Shown here: piece after piece, positions 8,495 to 15,690 of the stretch
Numbering within the stretch: the first letter of the stretch is position 1
Layout: every line of letters starts with the position of its first letter
NCBI GenBank assembly: GCA_963783045.1
Contig: CAWAMD010000008.1
Location: forward strand, 1-64,000
DNA: 64,000 bases
Source: CAWAMD01 sp963783045
Lineage (GTDB): Bacteria > Actinomycetota > Nitriliruptoria > Nitriliruptorales > Nitriliruptoraceae
Direction: 5' to 3'
The notes under the pieces: model-generated
The model's database searches: none
What the model saw: only the letters and a program-made list of their open reading frames with translations
What the model was told of the DNA's origin: nothing
Made by a program: the position numbers and the translations under genes

Positions 8495-10528
8495 TTATTT
8501 AGTCTGACCTGCCGGAGCGAGCGGGAGCAGGAGATAGCTCGGGGCCGCGGCGCGCAGCGAGAGCTCGTTGTACGCGGGGCGGAGCAGGTTGAGATGGTTC
8601 GGCGTGTCGGCGGTGTACACGTCGAGGCGGATCCGGTGGCCGGCCGCGAACGTCTTCGCCGTCGGCCAGACCTCGACGAGGTAGTCGCGGACCTCGCCGG
8701 CCGGCGGCGGGTCGAGGCTCGCCCGCGTGTGCGGGTGGAACGGGACGACCACCTCGCCGTCGACGACCTGCGACCGGTCGAGGTCGACCGCCCGATGCGA
8801 GGCGCGCAGGTAGCCCTGGGTGATGAGGGCCGCGGTGCCGTCGGGCGCCACGTCCGAGACCTTGACGACGAAGTCGGTGTCGTGCCACGGCGGCGCGACC
8901 TGATAGGCGAGGTCGTTGCCGGGCACGTCGGCACCGGACACGCCGAGTCCGGTCGTGGCCGCGTGCAGCCGGAGCAGGATGGGGCCCGTGATGGCCATCG
9001 GCTCGTCGAGCGGGGCGGTCTGGAAGGTCGGCCCGCCGCGCTCACCGTCGAGGCGCTGGTCGGTCGCGGTCTGCGGGACGCCGGCGGCGTTGTCCCAGCG
9101 CGACGGGTACTCGGCCACGCCGGTCGTCGGGTCGAACACGGAGGAGACGGCCGGCTCGTCGCGCGCCGGCGGGTCGGTCGTCAGCGAGCCGTCGGACCGC
9201 AGGTAGAAGCGGGTGTGGTCGGCCGGCGGCGGCCAGGATTCGGCCCACCGCCAGGTGCCCGTGTCGTCGTCGAGCGCGCCGGTGCCCATCTGCTCGTACA
9301 GCACGCGGTCGCGGCCGAACCAGTCCGGGCGCGGCCCGTCGGCCAGCCAGTAGTCGTACCAGTCGAGCAGCATCTGGCGGAACCGTGGGTAGGCGGTGAA
9401 GTGGGTGCCACCGTGGTTCCACGGCCCGACGATGAGGTAGTTCGGCCCGTAGGGGCAGGCGTGGTCGCTGGTGCTGGTGCTGATGCTGGTGCCGGCGTTG
9501 GTGCCGGCCGCGCAGCCGGGGGCGGAGGACCGCTCGAGGTCCAGGGCCTGCTGGAAGGTCTGCAGCTGCCCGCGGGTGAACGCGTCGAACCAGCCGGCGA
9601 GGTGCAGCGTCGGGACGTGGAGGTTCTCGATTCGCGAGAGCACCGAGGAATCCGCGTACAGCCGCTGCGCGTAGGGGGTGTCCGAATTGTCGGAGGTCCA
9701 GGTGGCGTCGGCGTACGGGTGCTCGAGGTAGGGCTTCAGCATCGCGTCGTTGCGGGTGAGGTGGTCGAGCCACGCCGACCGTCCGGCCGGGGTGTTCACG
9801 TCGGTCGGTGGCTCGGTGTAGTAGGCGGAGGTGCCACCCGACCAGATCAGCCCGAAGGACGAGATCAGCTGCCCGCCCTGGTAGACGATGTCGCGGTAGA
9901 GATCGCCGTAGGCCCGCTGCGGGGCGATCGCGACGAGGTGCTTCGGCGCCCGCGACGGCGGCAGCGACGCGGTCAGGTACTGGATGATCCCGCTGTAGGA
10001 CCCGCCGAACATCCCGACCTTGTCCGTGCAGAACCCGGCGTCCTCGGCGGCCCAGTCGATGACGGCGGCGGTGTCCCACTGCTCGCGCAGCGAGAAGACG
10101 ATGTCGTACTCGCCCTCGGACCCGCCCGTGCCGCGCGCGTCCACCTCGACGAGCCCGAACCCGTTGGGCGGCAGCAGCGCGGCGCCCTCGGCGGCGCGGT
10201 CCTCCTTGCGGTAGGGGGTCAGCTCGACGAGACAGGGAACCGTCGCGCTGCCGTCGGTGGGCGTGCCGGGCGGGAGGTAGACGTCCGCGGACAGGCGCAC
10301 GCCGTCGTCCATGGGGATCCGCACGTCGGTCAGCACGACCGGGGCGTCGGCGGCGGTCCCGACCGGCGTCTCCCCGTCCTCGCCGCGGCCGGCGGTGGCG
10401 GACGCGGAGGGAGGCCCCGTTCCAGCCGACGCGGTCGACGTGCTGCCCGGCGGGGCGGTGGTGAGGGCCGGCGGGGCGATGCCGGTCAAGCCCAGCAGGG
10501 CGGACAGGAGGCTCACGATCAGACGCAC
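8495..10528 (-). CDS. secreted CocE/X-Pro dipeptidyl-peptidase family hydrolase
   Basis: A 677-residue serine hydrolase of the CocE/NonD (peptidase S15) family. Residues 1-25 are a signal peptide, followed by a Thr/Ser/Gly-rich linker to about 60, so the enzyme acts outside the cell. The nucleophile motif GGSYSG is at 175-180. The acid is probably in HLAGWFDAFTRG and the histidine in VGPWNHGGTHF. The C-terminal third, ending in YNELSL, is the galactose-binding-like domain usual for the family. Family members hydrolyse acyl esters, acyl amides or Xaa-Pro peptides; the exact substrate cannot be read. ATG is at 10528. The upstream 120 bp separates it from a divergent PAP2 gene. Confidence 0.85.
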   Translation of the reverse strand: MRLIVSLLSALLGLTGIAPPALTTAPPGSTSTASAGTGPPSASATAGRGEDGETPVGTAADAPVVLTDVRIPMDDGVRLSADVYLPPGTPTDGSATVPCLVELTPYRKEDRAAEGAALLPPNGFGLVEVDARGTGGSEGEYDIVFSLREQWDTAAVIDWAAEDAGFCTDKVGMFGGSYSGIIQYLTASLPPSRAPKHLVAIAPQRAYGDLYRDIVYQGGQLISSFGLIWSGGTSAYYTEPPTDVNTPAGRSAWLDHLTRNDAMLKPYLEHPYADATWTSDNSDTPYAQRLYADSSVLSRIENLHVPTLHLAGWFDAFTRGQLQTFQQALDLERSSAPGCAAGTNAGTSISTSTSDHACPYGPNYLIVGPWNHGGTHFTAYPRFRQMLLDWYDYWLADGPRPDWFGRDRVLYEQMGTGALDDDTGTWRWAESWPPPADHTRFYLRSDGSLTTDPPARDEPAVSSVFDPTTGVAEYPSRWDNAAGVPQTATDQRLDGERGGPTFQTAPLDEPMAITGPILLRLHAATTGLGVSGADVPGNDLAYQVAPPWHDTDFVVKVSDVAPDGTAALITQGYLRASHRAVDLDRSQVVDGEVVVPFHPHTRASLDPPPAGEVRDYLVEVWPTAKTFAAGHRIRLDVYTADTPNHLNLLRPAYNELSLRAAAPSYLLLPLAPAGQTK

Positions 10529-10635
10529 GGCGTACCTCGCGATCGGGGCGCGGGCGGGCTTCCATCGACGCGGGAGACTTCGACGGCCGCCCGAGCGCCT
10601 CCTGCCGTCCGGGGTCCGAGGCGGTCGCCCGTCGG

Positions 10636-10641
10636 TAGAGT
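10636..10641 (+). promoter_or_regulatory. -10 box upstream of PAP2 gene
   Basis: TAGAGT ends nine bases before ATG 10651, so transcription should begin at or within a few bases of the start codon (leaderless or nearly so). No ribosome-binding site precedes the ATG, which fits. Confidence 0.5.
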
Positions 10642-10650
10642 CGGCGGCCG

Positions 10651-11244
10651 ATGGCTGCCACCGCGACGACCGGCTGGGCCGCCCGTGCGCGGGCGGCCCT
10701 GACGCGTGTCGACGACCGACTGTTCCGCCGGGTCGCCCGCACCGATCACGGCCCGTTCGACACGGTGCTGCGGGCCGCGAGCCGCGCCACGGACTACTCC
10801 GCGCTCTGGGTCGTGACGGCCGGCGTGCTGGCCGGGTTCGGCGGTCCGCGCGGCCGGCGGGCCGCCGCCCGGGGATGGCTCGCGATCGCCGTCCACTCCG
10901 CCGTGCTCAACCAGCCGATCAAGCGCCTCGTGGGCCGGGAGCGCCCCGACCTCGACCTGGTACCGCTGGACCGGCATCCGGCGACGACCACGACCACGCA
11001 CGCGTTCCCGTCGGGGCACACCGGCTCGGCGGTGGCGTTCACCGTCGCGGCGGGGCGGGTGTGGCCGGCGCTGACCGTGCCGTGCGCCGCGGTCGCCGCG
11101 GCCGTGGGCTACTCCCGGATCCATGCCGGCATGCACCATCCGAGCGACGTGGTCGCCGGGGCGCTGACCGGCGCGGTGGCGGGCCGGGCCGCCGGCGCCG
11201 TGGCGTCCCGATGGCTGAGCCCGCGGCGGCCGGGCACGGGGTGA
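10651..11244 (+). CDS. PAP2 superfamily phosphatase
   Basis: A 197-residue membrane phosphatase of the PAP2 (phosphatidic acid phosphatase type 2) superfamily. All three catalytic signatures are present: KxxxxxxRP as KRLVGRERP (91-99), PSGH at 120-123, and SRxxxxxHxxxD as S155-D166 with His162 as nucleophile-assisting residue. Hydrophobic stretches surround the motifs. Substrates could be phosphatidate, phosphatidylglycerophosphate or polyprenyl phosphates. Start ATG 10651 lacks a ribosome site and has a close -10 box, consistent with a leaderless message. It is divergent from the CocE-like gene. Confidence 0.88.
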   Translation: MAATATTGWAARARAALTRVDDRLFRRVARTDHGPFDTVLRAASRATDYSALWVVTAGVLAGFGGPRGRRAAARGWLAIAVHSAVLNQPIKRLVGRERPDLDLVPLDRHPATTTTTHAFPSGHTGSAVAFTVAAGRVWPALTVPCAAVAAAVGYSRIHAGMHHPSDVVAGALTGAVAGRAAGAVASRWLSPRRPGTG

Positions 11245-11269
11245 CGGAGACCGTGACGACGCCCGCCGG

Positions 11270-12025
11270 TCAGACGACGGTGCGGCCGCCGTTGGCCGTC
11301 AGCGTCTGCCCGGTGAGGAAGCGCGCCCCGTCGGAGGCGAGAAAGACGACCACGTCGGCGATCTCCTCGGGTGTCCCCATCCGCGCGAGCGGCACCTGCT
11401 GCGTGTAGGACTCGCGCACCGTGTCCGGCACGTCCGCGTGCCGCTCGACGGGCACGAACCCCGGCGCGACGCAGTTCACCGTGATCCCGTCCGGGCCGAG
11501 CTCCTGGGCCCAGGCGCGGGTCAGGCCCACCAGGGCCGCCTTCGCCGTGGCGTAGGCGGACATGCCGGTCTCGGGCCGCGCCACGACCTCGCTGCCGATG
11601 TTCACGATGCGTCCCCGACCGGCGCGCCGCATGCCGGGCAGCACGGCCCGGCCGACGTGCACCGGCGCGGCGACGGCGAAGCGCAGCTGCGCGAGGTGGG
11701 TCTCCCAGTCGGTGTCGTCGACCGGCGTTGCGGGCTGGGGCCCGGTTGCGTTGTTCACGAGCACGTCGACGGGACCGACGCGCTCCTCGGCTGCGGCGAC
11801 GAGCGCGGCGGCGGCGTCCGGGTCGGTCACGTCGGCCTGGACGGCGGTGGCCCGACCGCCCGCCGCGCTGATGTCCGCGACGGTCGCGTCGGCCGGAGCC
11901 TGCCGGTGGGCATAGTTGACGACGACCGCGGCGCCAGCGTCGGCCAGCGCGATGGACATGGCCCGTCCGAGGCCGACCGAGCCCCCGGTGACGATGGCGA
12001 CGCGGCCGGCGAGCTCGGCGGGCAT
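11270..12025 (-). CDS. SDR family oxidoreductase (3-oxoacyl-ACP reductase-like)
   Basis: A 251-residue classical short-chain dehydrogenase/reductase. The Rossmann motif TGGSVGLG lies near the N terminus, NNAT follows the fourth strand, and the catalytic Ser-Tyr-Lys triad is IGSEVV / YATAK. The C-terminal PEEIADVVVFLASDGARFLTGQ segment is typical of FabG-like enzymes, so reduction of a 3-oxoacyl thioester or a related ketone is likely, with NAD(P)H as cofactor. It is a stand-alone gene, so a dedicated fatty-acid synthase role is unproven. Its promoter is back-to-back with that of the GDPD gene. Confidence 0.87.
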   Translation of the reverse strand: MPAELAGRVAIVTGGSVGLGRAMSIALADAGAAVVVNYAHRQAPADATVADISAAGGRATAVQADVTDPDAAAALVAAAEERVGPVDVLVNNATGPQPATPVDDTDWETHLAQLRFAVAAPVHVGRAVLPGMRRAGRGRIVNIGSEVVARPETGMSAYATAKAALVGLTRAWAQELGPDGITVNCVAPGFVPVERHADVPDTVRESYTQQVPLARMGTPEEIADVVVFLASDGARFLTGQTLTANGGRTVV

Positions 12026-12060
12026 GGGTTCCTCGACGCTGACGGGACGCAGGTCCTGCG

Positions 12061-12066
12061 ACCCTA
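12061..12066 (-). promoter_or_regulatory. -10 box upstream of SDR gene
   Basis: Reads TAGGGT on the minus strand, about 35 bp before the SDR ATG at 12025. It lies only 27 bp from the TACGGT box of the divergent GDPD gene, so the two promoters are nearly face to face. Confidence 0.45.
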
Positions 12067-12093
12067 CTGTCCGCCCCAGGCGTCGTCCTGGCC

Positions 12094-12099
12094 TACGGT
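12094..12099 (+). promoter_or_regulatory. -10 box upstream of GDPD gene
   Basis: TACGGT in the context CCTACGGTGCG, 35 bp before GTG 12135. The same CCTACGGTGCG string recurs 34 bp before ppc. Confidence 0.45.
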
Positions 12100-12134
12100 G
12101 CGGGGCGATCGTCGCTGGTCCGGAGGGGAGACCC

Positions 12135-12911
12135 GTGTCGCGTCACCGGCATCCGTACCTCCGTGCGAGCGGCCCGATCGCGCTCGCTCACCGGGGCGGC
12201 GACCTCGATGGCCTCGAGAACTCGCTCGCCGCCTTCACCCGCGCGGTCGAGCTCGGCTACCGGTGGCTCGAGACCGACCTGCACGCCACCGCCGACGGCG
12301 TGCTCGTCGCGTTCCACGACGACACGCTGGACCGCAGCACCGACCGGCGCGGGCCCATCGCGACGCAGTCGTGGGACGCCGTGTCGCAGGCACGGATCGG
12401 CGGCCGGGAGCCCATCCCGCGCCTCGACGAGCTGCTCGAGGCCTGGCCCGCGATCCGGTGGAACCTCGACGCCAAGGAGGACGCGGTCGTCGGGCCACTC
12501 GTCGAGGTGCTGCGGCGACCCGGCGTCACCGAGCGGGTGTGCGTCGGGTCCTTCGACGACGGACGGCTCACGACGCTGCGGCGGGCCGTCGGACCCGGGC
12601 TGTGCACCTCCGCGGCGCCCGGCGAGGTGCGCCGGCTGCGGATCGCCTCGTGGCTGGGGGTGCTGGGACGGTGTGTGCCGGTCGGTGCCGACTGCCTGCA
12701 GATCCCGATCGAGCACGATGGGCACCGTCTCGTCGACGCTCGCATGGTCGCCCACGCCCACGGCCGCGGGATGCCGGTCCACGTCTGGACCGTGAACGGC
12801 GCCGCCGAGATGGAGCGACTGCTCGACCTCGGCGTCGACGGGATCATCACCGACCGGCTCGAGCTTGCCCGCGAGGTGCTGCGCCGGCGGGGCGACTGGC
12901 CGCCGCAGTGA
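12135..12911 (+). CDS. glycerophosphodiester phosphodiesterase
   Basis: A 258-residue GDPD-family enzyme that hydrolyses glycerophosphodiesters to sn-glycerol 3-phosphate and an alcohol. Signatures are visible: AHRGGDLDGLENSLAAF with the catalytic His and the E/N pair near residue 15-30, then ETDLHATADGVLVAFHDDTLDR with the metal ligands and second catalytic His. The C terminus has HVWTVNGAAEMERLLDLGVD and GIITDRLE, as in the family. No signal peptide, so probably cytoplasmic. Start GTG 12135 follows GGAGGGGAG. A 9-bp hairpin follows the stop. Confidence 0.9.
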   Translation: MSRHRHPYLRASGPIALAHRGGDLDGLENSLAAFTRAVELGYRWLETDLHATADGVLVAFHDDTLDRSTDRRGPIATQSWDAVSQARIGGREPIPRLDELLEAWPAIRWNLDAKEDAVVGPLVEVLRRPGVTERVCVGSFDDGRLTTLRRAVGPGLCTSAAPGEVRRLRIASWLGVLGRCVPVGADCLQIPIEHDGHRLVDARMVAHAHGRGMPVHVWTVNGAAEMERLLDLGVDGIITDRLELAREVLRRRGDWPPQ

Positions 12912-12938
12912 ACGTCGCGGTCGCCGGGTCGGCAATCG

Positions 12939-12965
12939 CCCGGGGTCCGCGGCACCGACCCCGGG
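12939..12965. terminator. hairpin between convergent genes
   Basis: CCCGGGGTC (12939-12947) pairs perfectly with GACCCCGGG (12957-12965) around a nine-base loop. It lies between the GDPD stop (12911) and the methyltransferase stop (12975). A bidirectional terminator is likely. Confidence 0.55.
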
Positions 12966-12974
12966 GCGTCCCGG

Positions 12975-13934
12975 TCAGCTCGGGCGTCGCACCGCGGCCA
13001 GCAGCCCGTTCCCCCCGGGCTGACCAGCCGGCTTCGCCGTGACCGGCGGGATGGCCGCGGTCTCGAGGTGCTCGCGGTCGTGGCGACGCTGGGCGGCAAC
13101 CTGGGCGAGTCGATCGACCACGGAGGGCATCGTCGCGGCGAGCCAGGCCCAGCTGCGGTTGTTCACCCGCTCGACGTGCTGGCGGAGCCGGGAGAGCTGG
13201 AACACCTCACCATCGAGCCGCCACACCGTGGGGCGGTGGCCGGTGCCCGCGGCCACGATCCCCTCGAGCTCGCTGGCGGTCAGGCAACCGATGTGCGGCG
13301 GGTACAGCGACGACCCGCCCGGGTAGCCGGACTCGTCGGGGGTCGACAGGACCAGCAGCCCGCCGGGCTCCACGCGGTCGAAGAGCGCCGCGACGAACTC
13401 CTCCTGCTCGTCGTAGGCGACGTGCTCGATGACCTCCATGCCGGTGACGAGCGCGGCGGGCGGAAGGTCGGCCGGCACGTGACCGGTGGCGCGCGGCTCG
13501 AAGGCACGTGCGGCGACCGCGATGGCGTCGACGTGCACGTCGCAGACCTGGAGGTGGCTGCCGAGGTGGTCGGCCATCCACGCACCGAGCGCCGCGGTCC
13601 CGCAGCCCACGTCGGTCACGCCGCCGCCGTCCGCGCCGAGCTGCCGGGCGACCGACGCCGCCGCGAGGTAGTTCGCGACGTGGCGCACGAGCGAGGTGAG
13701 CGACGGCCAGGAGCCGACGTCGCCCCCGGCCTCGTTGAGGAACACGTCCTCGCGGTGCTGGTGCACCCGGTCGAGGTAGTGGCCGGCCTCGCGGACCGCC
13801 TCGGCGAGGCGGTCGAACCGGGGCGTGGGCAGCACGCGGTCCGGCGCTCCCGCGGGAGCGCCGACCCCGCCAGCCCGATCGGCCCGATCGGCCCGATCGG
13901 CCCGGTGTCGGTCGTCCGTTGGTCTCGTCGGCAT
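12975..13934 (-). CDS. class I SAM-dependent methyltransferase
   Basis: A 319-residue Rossmann-fold methyltransferase. Motif I is TDVGCGTAALGAW. VCDVHVDAI is the acidic-loop region that contacts the SAM ribose, and GMEVIEHVAYDEQEEF is the post-II motif common in UbiG/Hen1-type enzymes. HEN1-like 3' RNA methylation is possible, but the metal-ligand set cannot be confirmed. The N terminus holds a 9-bp tandem repeat that encodes repeated Arg-Ala-Asp. ATG 13934 is six bases from a TAGCCT -10 hexamer, so the message is probably leaderless; a shorter start after the repeat is also possible. Confidence 0.75.
   Translation of the reverse strand: MPTRPTDDRHRADRADRADRAGGVGAPAGAPDRVLPTPRFDRLAEAVREAGHYLDRVHQHREDVFLNEAGGDVGSWPSLTSLVRHVANYLAAASVARQLGADGGGVTDVGCGTAALGAWMADHLGSHLQVCDVHVDAIAVAARAFEPRATGHVPADLPPAALVTGMEVIEHVAYDEQEEFVAALFDRVEPGGLLVLSTPDESGYPGGSSLYPPHIGCLTASELEGIVAAGTGHRPTVWRLDGEVFQLSRLRQHVERVNNRSWAWLAATMPSVVDRLAQVAAQRRHDREHLETAAIPPVTAKPAGQPGGNGLLAAVRRPS
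13874..13909. repeat. 9-bp tandem repeat, four copies
   Basis: CCCGATCGG repeated four times without interruption inside the methyltransferase N-terminal coding region. Because the unit is 9 bp, copy-number change keeps the reading frame and only adds or removes Arg-Ala-Asp triplets. Confidence 0.85.
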
Positions 13935-13940
13935 GGGCGG

Positions 13941-13946
13941 AGGCTA
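13941..13946 (-). promoter_or_regulatory. -10 box for leaderless methyltransferase mRNA
   Basis: On the minus strand TAGCCT is separated by exactly six bases from ATG 13934. That is the usual distance from a -10 element to the transcription start, so a leaderless transcript is expected. Confidence 0.5.
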
Positions 13947-14085
13947 TCGGAGGCGCCCCGGGGCGCCGCGCCGATGTCCTGCTCGCCCGCGTTCCGCGTC
14001 CGGCGTTCTGCGTTCCGCGTTCCCCCTGCCTCACTCACTCTCTTCTTTCAGTCCTCCCTTCGTGTCCGATGTCACAGCACCCTCG

Positions 14086-14091
14086 TACCCT
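14086..14091 (+). promoter_or_regulatory. -10 box upstream of DUF763 gene
   Basis: TACCCT, 30 bp before ATG 14122, downstream of a pyrimidine-rich stretch (about 14023-14060). Confidence 0.4.
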
Positions 14092-14121
14092 GCGCCGACC
14101 GCACGCCCGGAGGACGACCAC

Positions 14122-15201
14122 ATGCGCACCGGAACCGCCGACCTGCCGCTGCACGGTGGCCGCGCCCCCCGCTGGCTCTTTCAGCGGATGGTGGCGTTGG
14201 CGCGGGAGATGTCCCTCGCCATCGTGGCCGAGGAAGGTCCCCACGGTGTGCTCCGCCGTCTTGCGGACCCGTACTGGTTCCAGGCCTTCGGGTGCGTGCT
14301 CGGCTTCGACTGGCACTCGAGCGGCCTGACCACGACGACCTGCGGGGCCCTGAAGGAGGCGCTGCGGGACATCCCGGACCTCGGCCTGACCGTGGCCGGC
14401 GGGAAGGGGAAGACCTCGCGAAAGACCCCGCAGGAGATCGAGAGCGCGTGCATGCACAACGGCGCCGACGCGGTGCGGCTCGTGCGGGCGAGTCGGCTCT
14501 CCGCGAAGGTCGACTCAGCCGCCGTCCAGGACGGGTTCCAGCTCTACCACCACACGTTCGTCTTCGCGGACGACGGGTCCTGGGTCGTGGTGCAGCAGGG
14601 CATGAACGACGGCACGGGCATGGCTCGGCGCTACCACTGGTTCGAGCCCACCCGGTTCGACACCGATCCGCACGCTGCCGTGGTCTCGGCCGGGCGGCGC
14701 GGCGAGGTGCTCAACCTGGTCGCCGGCGAGGGGGAGGCGAACCGGCATGTCACGACCACGGTCGCCCGGGACCGGACGCCGGCGTCGCTCGTGGCCGAGA
14801 TCACACGGATGCGCGAGCTGCGCATGCCCCGCCGGCACGAGCTCCGGCTCGCGGACCTGCACCCCGACCGGCTCGAGCGGGTGCTGCTACCCGCCTACGA
14901 GCGCCAGCCCGAGGACTTCCTCGCCCTCCTCGAGACCCGGGGGATCGGTGCGAAGGGGCTGCGAGCCCTGGCGCTCGTCGCCGAGCTGACCTACGGCGAG
15001 CCCGTGTCGGTGCGCGACCCCGCCTCCTACGCGTTCGCCCACGGCGGCAAGGACGGCACACCCTTCGAGGTCGACCGGGTCACCTACGACCACACGATCG
15101 CGTCGCTGCGCCGGTCGCTCGCCGACGCGCGGCTGGGGCGCGACGATCGCGTCGCGGCGATGAAGCGGCTGGCCCGGCTCGAGCGGCTCGTCGGCGCCTG
15201 A
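14122..15201 (+). CDS. DUF763 domain protein
   Basis: A 359-residue member of DUF763, recognisable from the opening MRTGTADLPLHGGRAPRW, which is nearly invariant in the family. Further conserved stretches are GGKGKTSRKTP near residues 93-103 and a middle region rich in His and Phe (LYHHTFVFADDGSW, MNDGTGMARRYHWFEP). The family occurs in archaea and bacteria and has no established function. The fold suggests a nucleic-acid or nucleotide enzyme, but that is inference. Start ATG 14122 follows GGAGGA. The neighbours give no functional hint. Confidence 0.88.
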   Translation: MRTGTADLPLHGGRAPRWLFQRMVALAREMSLAIVAEEGPHGVLRRLADPYWFQAFGCVLGFDWHSSGLTTTTCGALKEALRDIPDLGLTVAGGKGKTSRKTPQEIESACMHNGADAVRLVRASRLSAKVDSAAVQDGFQLYHHTFVFADDGSWVVVQQGMNDGTGMARRYHWFEPTRFDTDPHAAVVSAGRRGEVLNLVAGEGEANRHVTTTVARDRTPASLVAEITRMRELRMPRRHELRLADLHPDRLERVLLPAYERQPEDFLALLETRGIGAKGLRALALVAELTYGEPVSVRDPASYAFAHGGKDGTPFEVDRVTYDHTIASLRRSLADARLGRDDRVAAMKRLARLERLVGA

Positions 15202-15690
15202 CCGTCCGCTGGCTCCGCGCGGGGCGCCGAGCCCGGGGGCACGTGCGTGGCGGGCACGCGTCTGGCGGGCACGCGGGGCGCCGGCGCATGCCGTACGTGG
15301 CGAAGCCTGCGAAGGGAATCTTCCGTTGCTCGGCATCCGACGGCCTCTCGGGCCGCGTTACCGGCTGACGGTCTTTGCGATCGTCGCGTCGTCTTCCGTC
15401 GGCGACTCTCAGCCGAATGGTTCGTTCGGCTCTCGCGTTCCGCAGCGCAGGCTCCGCTAGGAACGATCCTTGCAGACGCCGATCGGCCCGGCCATCCCCC
15501 GGATGGGTCATCTTCGGTGTTGACGGCGGGCTGGCCCGCGCCGCCCCGCCCCGGCCTCGCTTCGCCCGGAAACCGCGAGATGTCACGGGCTCCGGGAGGA
15601 GGCGCAACCGCGGACAGGTCGCGGGCCGCACCGTCCCCGTCGCAGCGCCCTACGGTGCGAGCCGGAGCGATCGCCCCGGAGGTGCCCGCC
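15202..15690. other. 489-bp intergenic region upstream of ppc
   Basis: No convincing gene. The first 100 bp contain two copies of GGCGGGCACGCG. From about 15300 to 15520 the GC content visibly drops and several short hairpins occur, the clearest being AGCCGAA/TTCGGCT with a seven-base loop at 15411-15431 and CGGCC/GGCCG nearby. The ppc -10 box (TACGGT) is at 15651. A structured leader or small RNA is possible but unproven. Confidence 0.4.
15651..15656 (+). promoter_or_regulatory. -10 box upstream of ppc
   Basis: TACGGT in CCTACGGTGCG, 34 bp before the ppc ATG at 15691, the same 11-base context as before the GDPD gene. Confidence 0.45.
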
